Assembly (NCBI GenBank): GCA_030704615.1
Contig: CM060731.1
Span: 38,998,001 to 39,062,000, forward strand
Source of the DNA: Takakia lepidozioides
Lineage: Eukaryota > Streptophyta > Takakiopsida > Takakiales > Takakiaceae
DNA: 64,000 bases
Direction: 5' to 3'
Under the pieces are notes generated by a model. It made no database searches. It was not told where the DNA came from and was given only the letters and a program-made list of their open reading frames with translations. The first letter of the stretch is position 1. Each line of letters starts with the position of its first letter. Below, one piece after another: positions 1 through 11,200 of this stretch. The translations under genes and the position numbers were made by a program.

Positions 1-97
1 TGCTTTGTTTCCCTTTCTCACTCTGTTTATTTCTTTTATTTATGCATTCTCCAGCAAATGCGCTCATGGCTAACTTACATACATATGTTGTGTTCAG

Positions 98-2457
98 GTG
101 GACACCTTCTTTGCAGTGGGGTCACCTTTGGGAATGTTTTTAGCTCTCCGCAATATTCGTATTGGACTAGGGACAGGTATGGAGTATTGGCAAGATGAAG
201 GCATCGAGGAGGAGATGCCTGCGTGCCGCCTTTTGCTCAACATCTTTCACCCCTATGACCCTGTTGCGTATAGGTTTTTACTCTCACTCAAACCTTTCTG
301 TCCCTCTGTGTCTTGAGAGCAAATTTACTGAAGTCTCTCCTGCTGTCAGGTTACATTGTGAGAAGATGTTTGTGTAAGATCTCCTGTGGTCCTCTTTTGC
401 AACAGTTCTGTAGCTCACCTATATGTTTACCCTCTTCATCATAGACGTTTAAGAAATACCATCATCACCAATTTCTAGATTGTAAGAAAGCAGCAGATGT
501 GACAAGGGTTGGCCTCCTATACTGACATTGTGGGCTCTTGTGTTTGAAGGTTGGAGCCACTTGTATGTAAGGAATATGTGGAGAAACGGCCAGTGTTCAT
601 TCCATACCACAAAGGAGGCAGACGCTTGCACATTGGCTTACAGGTCAGCATGCCAGTGCACTTTAAAACACATAAATCAACTTTAGGTAGGACTTATTAT
701 CAGGTGCACAATACTATGGCTGCATTTACTGGGTAAACAATGTTGTCTTGATAGACTCTTGTGGCTTTCTTGTGTTGTTCTACTGCGTTTCATAGGCCTC
801 CAGTGGGCCTAATGGAGTCTCAGTCGTCATGGCACTATGTTTGTATCCAGCTAATGGCAAGTCATGGCAACCTCTTGGTCAACCCTTGTATAAAACCAAG
901 GGATTAGGGGTGTGATTGCAAGAGGACCACAAGCTTCGTGGTAGGAAGGTGTATAGAAGTGTGCTCCTTGCAGGATGATATGTACAGGGTAGTAATCTTG
1001 TGCAAAATCTGTTGCCTTCTCAGGAGTTCAGTGAGGACTTAAGCACGCGCTCCAAAGCTTTTGTAACCTCTATAAGCTCAGTTGGTGTAAGTTGGCCCAT
1101 CCCTCCATCTTGTTTCAATGTCTGTCGTTTTCTCAGGCATAGTCTCACCAACAGTGCAGCCACACTCGCAGGTGTACATCTGTGTCAGGTTGAGGGTGGA
1201 TCAGCAGTGCAGGAATCACCATGCATATGCTTTCGATCTGACCTCCATTTGTATGGACCCTACAATAATAGATAGGAAATTGAGGCAAAGGAAACGTAAA
1301 GATAGGATGGCACTAAACTGTGTATTGTGGATGTGAGCAGACTCGTATGGCGAGTGCATTTACTGCAAAAAGTAATGAAGACAGAGCAGGTGAGTTGTTA
1401 CCCAATCCTTCCTGGCTGGGAATCCCTACTTTTCCATACAACTAGGTGGATGTATGGGAGTGGATGTTTGTTCTTTGCTCGTAACTGAACACAAGATGAC
1501 ACAGAAGTGGATGGAGGAAGAGAAATGAATAAAGAAAGGGAGAGGAGGGACTGTGAATGTTCTAATTAAGCTTGATAGTTTTGATTGGCTGAATTGCTGC
1601 ATTGGAATTGATGAGATCAGATGAAGAGGGAAAGGATAGCAAGAAAACATATGGAGCTATGGTGATGGAGCGCCTCACAGGAGATCCAGAAGGTCGCATC
1701 GACTGCATGCTGCAGGTTTGTTGTGTTAGACACTTCACACTGTCATTGCCAAGTTATTGTTTGGTAGAGGGCCTAGTCGCTTTGATTCCAAAGCACAGGG
1801 TGCATCTAGTTACCATGTGAATGGTCAAAGGGTTTTGGGATTTAGTCAATAAGGCCTTTGGGCTGTTGGGTCAGGTTCACTGGCCTTGACAAGTGGCAGT
1901 AAGGAAGGTGAGGTTCCTGACTTCCTCCCAATAAAGGGGACAGACTTATCCCTTCCGTACATTGATGTCTTGTTTATGCTCTGTGCAGGATTCCACATTT
2001 GAGCACCAGTACATATCTGCCATAAGCTCACACACGTACGTCCTCCTCTCTGTGTGGGGTAGACTGGGAGAAAAGGACCAGATCTTTAATTTGCGTCAAA
2101 ACAAAGAAGGGAGATCCATTTGTATGCACGCTCTTTCCCTCTCTTGTATGCCTCCATTTGTGTTCTTTTGAAAACTCTCTTACCCAATGCCTTCTGAAAA
2201 ACAGGTCATACTGGCAAGACCCGGACACAGCTCTCTTCATATTGAAGCACCTCTATCGTGAAATTCCGGAAAAACCAGTCTCTGCAAATATACCAACGAT
2301 GGAACCTCTTTCGGGGACAATTGATGAGGATACTGAAATTGTGAAGCCTGACAGTCCACCACCCATTGTCAAGTTAGAGGATGAGCTGGATTCAGGTGAT
2401 GATGACGTCACCTTCACTTTCTTTAGTAAAGAAGAATTTGTTGCGGCTTTGGCCTAG
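98..2457 (+). CDS. SGR2-like DDHD-domain phospholipase A1, 3' exons (5' partial)
   Basis: This is the C-terminal part of a PA-PLA1/DDHD phospholipase of the plant SHOOT GRAVITROPISM 2 type, which in Arabidopsis acts at vacuolar and endomembranes and is needed for gravity sensing. Proposed exons are 98-273, 550-643, about 1024-1084, about 1621-1715, 1989-2035 and 2205-2457 (TAG stop), all with AG/GT borders. The first holds DTFFAVGSPLGMFLALR and NIFHPYDPVAYR, which are DDHD-domain signatures. The second holds EPLVCKEYVEKRPVFIPYH. Later exons give the conserved tail motifs EFSEDLSTRS, MVMERLTG, STFEHQYISA and DTALFILKHLYREIPE. The join between exons 3 and 4 is the least certain, because two donors (before 1085 or 1087) are possible. 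The final exon adds an acidic tail of about 50 residues. The lipase core (GXSXG) lies upstream of the window. Family assignment comes from remembered conserved blocks, not a search. Confidence 0.85.
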
Positions 2458-4770
2458 GTGGAGGGAAGCTGTGGGGATGGGGATCGCAGTGATAGAGGTA
2501 ATGTATATTTAGTTTCATTTGAACAGGCCCTTGTTCTGGGCTCTTAACACCGACCCTCACACTTTCATAAGAAGAGATTGGACAAACGCATTTTGCAGGG
2601 TTTTTGTGAAGTCACAAGGGAAACAGGAATTGAGCTGAAGAGAAATTTTTTGTTCTCTGCAGTGTGTTACACTTGGTTTCATGCATGCATAACAAGTAGG
2701 AACCCCTCTACATTTTCTGATATAAATTGTGATTAGTTTCCAGAGTGCTTTCACCCATCTTAGACCATGTTCTGAGTAGCCTTGTGCTACCAACAGAGTG
2801 ACCTAGAAATATTTCCATAGTCTGCCAGCACAAGGAAGTGCTTTTGTTTCATTGAAAATCCGAAATGAACTGGCAAGACTCTCAATTGTGGTCATTGATC
2901 ATTGGCCAGTTGCCAAGGCATAGCAGGGAAACAGAGCAGTCAGCTTGCCAAGTGCCAGATTTTTTCTTCATCAGCCGGAGGAGTTGAGTCTCTTGAATGT
3001 CCTGGCTGGAGAATTGTGCTGAGTGTTCCATTCTTTAGTGTCTTCCAGTAGTGTAATTTTGGAAACTACTGCCATCTATCTCTCTCTCCTTGCCAAATGC
3101 TCGATTCAAGTGTCTTCCATGTCATACATCTTTGATCCTATCTATGCAATTGCCAATGTGAAGTTTGCCTCAAACATGGAAAAAACTTAGGCCAACAGAT
3201 TACAAGATGTGCCGTCGCACATAATAAGGCAATTACGCCCTTCAAGAGAACTGAAGAGCATATCAAATTCAACCCCAGGCTCAAAGGACAACCCATTGAA
3301 GCTTCTACAAGACTACAGACATAGAAATGTCGAATCATTAACTCTATAATACCATTGAAAGAGAAACCATGACACAAGACAAGGCTTCCATTGAGCTTTC
3401 CATGCTTGGGAGAGGTTTAGTAGTAATCTGTTGGCTGTTGGTCTCACTATAGGCTATGTGCAAACTCAAACCACAATGCATTCTTCGCATCTTTGTAGGT
3501 CCCAAGAAATGAATTGATACTATATAATGGTCACGGAAAGCCCAACGAGCTTCTTATGGGATAAGAGAAAGCTTGAAACAAGAAAGACAGAGGGTCTTGA
3601 CTCTTCACAAGCAGCCCGAAAACTTGCTCAAGGGCTCGAGCCTCGTAATGGAAGAGATTGGGTATCTCGGAATAGACAGTAGAATCTTCCACGGACCTCC
3701 GTCTATCCGCAGGCTGTGGGAACCCACGAACCACCCTACAGAGCTCAAGATTCTATCATCATGGAGGATCAAGAATGTCTCCCTATAGAACTGCAGTTTA
3801 GCCGTTAAGATTGGCTGGTGTCCATGCTGTCATTTTCGGCTGACGTGAAGTTCCATAGCTCTCGTCTGATGCATCTACATATGCACCCTGGTGGGGAGCT
3901 TGCCAGAGATCCTTTCTAGTCTTCTTGCTCCCTCACATGCACAGGGATGGCATTTCACTCCGCTGCTTTTCCGGGAGAGAACATAACCAAGCCCCTTGCG
4001 ATGAAGGGGCGAGAAGCTTCACATCATGGAGCATATCATCGGGCCAGGCTGCGGATGTGGAACGGACATCCAGTTTGGAAAATGCGGGATCCAGAGATTT
4101 GCGAGTGATGTCTATGACACTTCCCCAGCCTCTAAGGATATCAGTGAAAGGTACAGACAAGAAATCTTTCGTTGTTTTTGGATTCTGAACCGTGTGTGTC
4201 GGAGCGATCCAGGCTCCTTCTAGGATTCAGGCTCACGCATAACCCACAGAGACCCCGCTGGAATTTCCTAGCTTTCTAAGATTTTGAGTTCCATATCGAG
4301 AGATGAAGTCATTGTGCGTCCTTTTGTTATGCAGTACCTTTGAGGGTGTAGTTGGGGAGCCAAACGCGGAGGTTCTATCAGGGTATGGATCCTCAGCAGC
4401 AAGTTCTGCAGTCCTCGTGCTCAGCCAATAACAAACGGCTAGGAATTTAACTTAATCGAGTTTGGTATGACATACGAGGTACTAAAGATTCTCGTTCACA
4501 TGGTAGTTGTACGCAGGTCAAACGAAGAGTAGAGATGGGCTCTGGGAGGAGTTCTTCTCAGATCCTTCACAGTGGTGGGACAACAGGTTTAATAAGGTGA
4601 GGCTGTCTTCATTCAGGACAAGAAGAGTTCGTTAAGTTTGACGTTGGGAAAAATGGCATGATGAGTAGGTTTGTCTTCCTTGGTCTGAATGAAAGTAGGT
4701 TGCTGGAGGTCGTACCCTGTTGTTAGAAAGATGTTGGAGCTTCGGCAGTTGTAGCGCGGTCTATGCCAGG
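2458..4770. other. Intergenic region between the SGR2-like gene and the PPR gene
   Basis: This stretch holds the likely 3' UTR of the upstream gene and the 5' region of the PPR gene. I see no convincing coding segment, RNA gene or transposon terminus here. Confidence 0.5.
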
Positions 4771-7665
4771 ATGTGTTTGAAGCTGTGCTATGGCTGCTCA
4801 GCTTCCTGCCTTTGCTTTCCACAGAAAGGTCCAAATTCACCAGACTTCAGACATAAGTGCACAAAGGAGGCCCTTTGGATTGGTTGGACCAACCCTCCAT
4901 GGGTGAAAGCAGAGCTAGCTGCTTTAATTCAAGGTCAAGCACAATGTTGTGATGTGAAGACACTATGTATGACAGGGCAACTGAAAGAGGCCCTGCACAT
5001 TTTGAACAAACTAGGCACTTTGGCAGACTACGACACATATGTCTGTCTTCTGCGGGAGTGCATCAACCTGCAAGGCCTGGCAGAAGGAAAGCAGGTGCAT
5101 GCCCAAATCGCCCAAAGTGGATTCAAGTCAAACATTTCTCTCCTCAATGCACTTGTCAACATGTATGTGAAGTGTGGAAGCTTGTTGGATGCACGGCAAG
5201 TGTTTGACCAAATGCCGGCACGAGATGTGTTTACATGGACTACAATGATGGCAGGATATGTGAAGCATGGGTGTGGTAGGGAGGCTTTTGACATGTATGA
5301 TCAAATGGTACAGGAAGGGGTGACACCCAACAAAGTGACATTCATCTGTGTTTTTAAGGCATGTGCCAGTCTAGGAGCTCTGGCAAAAGGCAAAGAGGTC
5401 CATGCTGACATGGTCAAAGCTGGAGTTGCACCAGATATCATTTTGGAGACTGCAATTGTTGCGATGTATGCCAAATGTGGAAGCGTAAAGGATGCACGTC
5501 AAGTATTTGACAATATGGCTGAACGAGATATCATCTCATGGAACGCAATGATCACAGGATATGCTCAGAATGGGTGTGGTAGCAAAGCTTTGGCCATGTA
5601 TGGGCAAATGACCTGGGATACTGTGACACCTGACAAGGTCACATTCATTTGTGTCCTAAATGCGTGTGCGAGTCTTGCAGCCTTGAAAAAGGGCAATGAG
5701 GTTCATTCTGACATCATCAAAGCTGGAATTGCATGGGATATCATTCTGGAAAATACCCTTGTTGACATGTATGCAAAATGTGGGAGTGTAGATGATGCAC
5801 GTCAAGTATTTGATAATATGGCTCAACAGAATGTAGTCTCATGGAACACGATGATTGCAGGATATGCTCAGCATGGATCTGGTAGGAAGGCTTTTGAAAT
5901 GTATCAACAGATGATACGAGAAGGGTTGGAGCCCGACAAGGTTACATTCATTGCCGTTCTCAAGGCTTGCGCCAGCTTGGCAGCCCTGGATAAGGGCAAA
6001 GTGGTCCACACTGACATAATCAAAGCTGGAATTCCACAAGATATTATTCTGGAGACTGCTCTTGCTGCCATGTATGCTAAATGTGGCAGCATGGAGGATG
6101 CACGCCAATTGTTTGACAATATGGCTCAACGAAATGTGGTCTCATGGAATGCAATGATCACTGGATATGTCCAGCATGGGTACTGTAGGGAGGCTTTAGA
6201 GATGTATGAGCAAATGATACAAGAAGCGGTGACGCCTGACAAGGTTACATTCATCTGTGTCCTTGGTGCATGTGCAAGCCTTGCAGGCCTGGAAAAGGGC
6301 AAGGAAATCCATGGGGAAATCATCAAAGCTGGAGTTGTGCCAGATATCATACTGGAGAATACCCTTGTTGACATGTATGCTAAATGTGGGAACATAAAGG
6401 ATGCTCGTCGAGTGTTTGATGCTATGGCTCAACGAGATGTTGTCTCATGGAGTGCAATAATTGCAGGCTACACTCAAAACTGGTGTGGTTGGGAGGCTCT
6501 GGCCATGTACGAGCAAATGAAACGGGAAGGGGTGATGGCTAACAAGATCACATTCATTTGTGTTCTCAATGCGTGTGCAAGCCTGGCAGCGCTGGAAATG
6601 GGCATAGAGGTCCATGCTGCCATACTCACAGCAGGAATCGCACCAGATATTGTTCTGGAGAATACCCTCGTTGACATGTATGCCAAATGTGGGAGCATAA
6701 AGGATGCACGTCAAGTGCTTGACAAGATGTCTCAACGAGATGTGGTCTCATGGAATGCGATGATCGTGGGATATGCTCAGCATGGGTGTGGTGTGGAAGC
6801 CCTGCAACTATTTGAGCAAATGCAAGGGGAAGGCATGAAGCCAAATAGTATTACCTTTATCTCTGTCCTCTCTGCATGTAGTCGTGGAGGCCTAGTGGAT
6901 GAAGGCTGTCACTACTTTGATTCCATTAGTCGAGATCATTGCCTCACCCCTACAGTGGAGCATTTCAGCTGCGTGGTGGACCTTCTTGGCCGTGCAGGGC
7001 GATTGGAGGAGGCAGAGGACTTCATCAACAACATGCCAATTGAACCGGGCACTTCTGTGTGGGGGGCCTTGCTTGGTGCCTGCAGAATCCATGGCAATGT
7101 GGAAATAGCAGAACGTGTTGCGAAATGCCTTCTCATGTTGGATCCAAAGGAGGCTGGAACTTACGTGCTGCTGTCCAACATATATGCTGCAGCTGGCAGG
7201 TGGGATGATACTGCAATGGTGAGAACAATGATGCAGGACAGAGGTGTGAGAAAGGAGCCAGGGCATAGCTCTGTTGAGGTTGACAACCGGGTACATACAT
7301 TTGTTGTGGAAGATCAATCGCATCCACAAATTGAGGAGATCCATGCAGAATTGAAGAGATTATCTGACCAGATGAAGGAGGCTGGGTTTGTACCTGACAC
7401 CCGCTTCGCATTGCATGACATGGACGAAGCGCAAAAAGAATTTTCCCTTTGTCTGCACAGTGAGAAGCTTGCCATTGCTTTTGGCCTGATCAGCACACCC
7501 CCTGGGATGCCTCTCCGTGTCATCAAAAACCTTCGGGTGTGTGGTGACTGCCACACAGCCACCAAGTTCATTTCAAAGATTGTTGGACGAGCAATTGTTG
7601 TGCGGGATTCCAACCGCTTTCACCACTTCCAAGATGGGGTTTGTTCTTGTGGGAATTATTGGTGA
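4771..7665 (+). CDS. PPR-DYW pentatricopeptide repeat protein (probable organellar RNA editing factor)
   Basis: An intronless gene of about 964 residues of the plant PLS-class PPR family, whose members bind organellar transcripts and, when they end in DYW, deaminate C to U. The frame is open from 4699, but the first in-frame ATG is at 4771, which I take as the start. The body holds six near-identical triplets of about 101 residues (about 305 bp); each contains a YAKCGS..DARQVFDNM block followed by SWNAMITGYAQ. A variable E domain follows (GRAGRLEEAEDFINNMPIEP, LSNIYAAAGRWDD). The DYW deaminase domain shows the zinc and catalytic motifs HSEKLAIAFG and CGDCH plus the terminal HHFQDGVCSCGNYW, so the last tripeptide is NYW rather than DYW. 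No obvious transit peptide can be judged by eye. The high identity between repeats indicates recent internal duplication or gene conversion. PPR fragments elsewhere in the window derive from related genes. Confidence 0.95.
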   Translation: MCLKLCYGCSASCLCFPQKGPNSPDFRHKCTKEALWIGWTNPPWVKAELAALIQGQAQCCDVKTLCMTGQLKEALHILNKLGTLADYDTYVCLLRECINLQGLAEGKQVHAQIAQSGFKSNISLLNALVNMYVKCGSLLDARQVFDQMPARDVFTWTTMMAGYVKHGCGREAFDMYDQMVQEGVTPNKVTFICVFKACASLGALAKGKEVHADMVKAGVAPDIILETAIVAMYAKCGSVKDARQVFDNMAERDIISWNAMITGYAQNGCGSKALAMYGQMTWDTVTPDKVTFICVLNACASLAALKKGNEVHSDIIKAGIAWDIILENTLVDMYAKCGSVDDARQVFDNMAQQNVVSWNTMIAGYAQHGSGRKAFEMYQQMIREGLEPDKVTFIAVLKACASLAALDKGKVVHTDIIKAGIPQDIILETALAAMYAKCGSMEDARQLFDNMAQRNVVSWNAMITGYVQHGYCREALEMYEQMIQEAVTPDKVTFICVLGACASLAGLEKGKEIHGEIIKAGVVPDIILENTLVDMYAKCGNIKDARRVFDAMAQRDVVSWSAIIAGYTQNWCGWEALAMYEQMKREGVMANKITFICVLNACASLAALEMGIEVHAAILTAGIAPDIVLENTLVDMYAKCGSIKDARQVLDKMSQRDVVSWNAMIVGYAQHGCGVEALQLFEQMQGEGMKPNSITFISVLSACSRGGLVDEGCHYFDSISRDHCLTPTVEHFSCVVDLLGRAGRLEEAEDFINNMPIEPGTSVWGALLGACRIHGNVEIAERVAKCLLMLDPKEAGTYVLLSNIYAAAGRWDDTAMVRTMMQDRGVRKEPGHSSVEVDNRVHTFVVEDQSHPQIEEIHAELKRLSDQMKEAGFVPDTRFALHDMDEAQKEFSLCLHSEKLAIAFGLISTPPGMPLRVIKNLRVCGDCHTATKFISKIVGRAIVVRDSNRFHHFQDGVCSCGNYW

Positions 7666-8203
7666 AAGATGTTACAAACATGAAAAAATGTTCTTCTAAA
7701 TTAGTGCATGAAGTCACAATGTGTCCTTATTTTTAAAAGCCAAATGCCGAGTTCACATGCTGCTAATGGTGATAATCCCCAACAAATGCCCCCTTCTATA
7801 GCTAATAACAGTTAAATTCAGATCAAGACTTGAACAGGGGCAGGGGGTAATGGCAGCAGTAATTGGGGCTCAAACAAGAGTGCAAGTCCAAATGCTCCCA
7901 GAGTGTCTCCATGATGAAACTTTCAACTTTCCATCAAATGTTTAGCAAAGTGGCACAGGTACCTTGAGGGGTATATTCTCAACTACTCATGTTACTGAAA
8001 CTTCAATGCCTACATTTTAGTGTAATCCGTCCAGCAGATATCTGGCAGCCATGCAGAGGCTTACGGAACAATGGCTGTATTTGATACAATTCTACAGCCA
8101 ATCTACCAGAAAATGCTGCACAAATTGCAAAACAATACCCTGCATGTGCTCTTTCTTGTAGTTTGGGGAGAGGTGAGACCAAGGTATGAGCGAGTGAGGG
8201 AGA
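7666..8203. other. Short intergenic region between convergent genes
   Basis: The PPR gene and the minus-strand gene at 8204 converge here, so this holds both 3' UTRs. Nothing else is recognised. Confidence 0.5.
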
Positions 8204-11200
8204 TTAGGAGATTCCATTTGCAATGCTGGATGTGCAATATACTTGCAAAGAATTTTCTGGAATGTAAAGAGCATCTGGGACCAAACCAACCCACCATGCA
8301 AACAACCAAGGGTTAGTTGCCTTCAGCCACCTCTGCACTCTCGAGATGAGACCAAAACTGACACCTGAAGGACTATGACCTGCAACTAAGACGACAAGGA
8401 AGCCCCTTTCAGAGAAATGATAAAAGGCCCCTGAGCCCCTCACTCGTCTCCTTTTCCTTTCCTCACCTCTCTCCCTTGGCAAGTGGATGTGGAGATGGTA
8501 CCTACCATGCCCTTTTGTAGCAATATGAAGCGTATCAAGCGTGATGATGCCACTGGTGAGGGGGAGGAGGTCACATCGGACAGCCGTGGTTGAATGAGGT
8601 GGCACCCGCCTGTCTCCAAGCAAATACCAATGATGGTAACTATGATTGCGAACTAACATCTGATACTAACCGTTGAGCTCACTTCATAATTGGGATTTTC
8701 TAATCTCTAGCGTGCAAGCAACTGAAAGCCATGTGGGAAATGGAGAGATGGACATACCCAAGAGGGACAGTGCTTTGCAACCAAAGGTGGGTGCATGTAG
8801 GCGTATTATCAGCCACCAAATCTGCTGTGGTGTTAATGCGCTCTCTCAACACTGTTGGATTCACCCCAAGCAATGATTCCATTCGCCGAACTGGAGGCAA
8901 GGCTCCTCTTCGTGTTGAAACTTGAGAAGCTGGTTCTGAAGATCCAGCTCCGTTGTCCTCCATTTTTGTGGCCAACACTTCCCGAACGGTCACAGACTGC
9001 CTGTTATCCACGCTGTTGCCTGGAAGGGGAGTGGTCACTGCAGATGATGGAAAGGATAGTATTGAGAGAGGGGACGTAGCGAGGGAGCTTGGTGCAAGTA
9101 GGGTCAGATTCATTTCTTGCGAAGTCAGATTCGTTGCCTGCACTGTCACTACCTGGTAATAAAGAAAAACTCACAATTAGCATATACAGAAGTCTGCTTG
9201 TTTCTCACATCAGATACAAGACTTTCAACCTTCCACACGTACCATGTTGTGTAAGATCATTTGTAGATTGTGTACAGCACGTCTCTCTAACTACCTCCCC
9301 CCCCCCCCACCTTCTCCAAACCCTGTTACAATAATTTGATTACTGCATGTAAAAGTAGCAACAAGACCTGGGGTGTGAATTGAGGCAGAGTCTCGCTGGG
9401 CACCGCTGTGGGATTGCAGTTCTCCAGTGCAACAGATAGCAACAGATCTCGGGGAGGACGTGGTCGCCATGTCAGCGAATGCTTGAAATGCAGTCTCGAT
9501 TCTGTCAGTTCCGCTTCAATGATGTGAATGTACTGGAAATGCATAGGGACCTTGCTATTGGTTCGCCGACTGGTAGGACCTATTGTCAGAGGGATTGATT
9601 GCTTGCCAGCAACTGCCCAAGAGTCTTCATGCACGATCAAAATGGTTGAGTAAAATGTTTTTTGTGTCCACATACTCTTCCATCTCATCATTTTCCAGAG
9701 GAGGGTGAGTGAATGATAGACTATACTTCACTGCTTGCTCAGAAACAAATGTGTACTTTCAGAGAGAATCTCACCTGTGTGACTGCAGTGGCAAGACACT
9801 AACACTGCATATTGACCAGATTCATACTCCGTAGTAGAAAATTCAGTGGTGGCTTTCTTTCTAGAGTGCCCAGTGCCATCAGCCAAATATGCCTCCCTTG
9901 GGGGCCGAGACCTGGTAGGATTCCTGCTCTCCTCAAGAGCAAAGTGCTCCCATGCCTGATTGATGGGCCTCAGAATGAAGGAGTGTTGTTCTCCCACCCT
10001 GTCAAAATCTCCACTCCAATTGGTATTCTGAGATGAAAGATAAGTATGACAAAGAGAACAAAAAACCACAAACAATTCTGACATTGCCAGGTCGCATGAA
10101 TGGAGGGACATTTAGTTGAAGCCCAAGAAAACTGATAGAGAAGGTATAAAGGCTAGTCAGTTGTTGCAAGTGCATGAATGTACAAAAAGAGCGAAAAAGA
10201 GGGAGAGAGTGGGAAAACTAACCTGAGAGCAAGACCTGGCAAACTGTGATCCTCTCCAACCTCAACACAAGCAATAGGAGCAGACAAAGGTGGGGAGCCA
10301 GGGGCTGCAGACTGGCACACAATGCTGACAGAATCCACGTACATAACTACATTTGCTGTCACACCTGTAGCTGGAAGTATATTCTGCTTCACAGGCCCCA
10401 CAAAAATCTAGGTTGCTTAGTAACTTTACAAGGGACTGCAAGGAAGAGAGCAGTACTTGTTAAGCTTGGCTTGGGGTACCCTAGAGAGAGGGAGTGAGGG
10501 AGAGACGACAGCAGCAGACATGTAGGGCAAATGGAAATATACAGCAAACAACAGACAAGAGGGAGACCAGAAGGAAGAGAGGCACCTCAACAAGGACACA
10601 TATGAGATCCTGGGTGTTGCAATTTGCAAAATAAGATTCCAATCTAATGGGTTGCAGGATGGCCAACTTGCGCTTCCATCGCTTCCCAGGAACATAGGGC
10701 CCTTGCAGCCCACAGTGAGCAGAGAATCGCTGGGGCTCCAGGACAGCCCCCCTGAAGGAGAGAAGCCCCTCACTTCCCACCTCCCCTTTTGATGCCCTGT
10801 GGAGAGCAAATCGATCCCATTCTTCTGGTCCATAAGTAGGTGCAGGAGGGGGTGCCGATATGATAACCGTAGGAGCAGGTGAAGGTAGTGCAGAACCCAG
10901 CGAACTGCTCCTGTGGTGAGAGAAAGAGAAGAAGGTTGAGTTGGAGGAGCCAGACCGACTAGGGGAAGGGCTGCTATTCAGGGGAGGTAGAGGGGATGGG
11001 GCCAGTGGGGGAGGGGATGATGGTCTGTCCAAGGGTAAAAGCCACTGCAGCAAGCCTTCCATGGGATCCCTTGAAGCTGATTTAGAGGAATGTTGCTGAT
11101 GCTTCACATCTGCTGGAGATGTGGATGGTGTATCATACTGCTCAAACTGAAGAACTTCAAGCTCCGCATCATTCGACAGAAGGTCAGAGGCCATGGTTAC

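Noticed and set aside
6892-7344. 150-codon minus-strand open frame inside the PPR gene
   Set aside because: Mirror frame of a strongly conserved coding region; the plus-strand DYW protein explains the openness.
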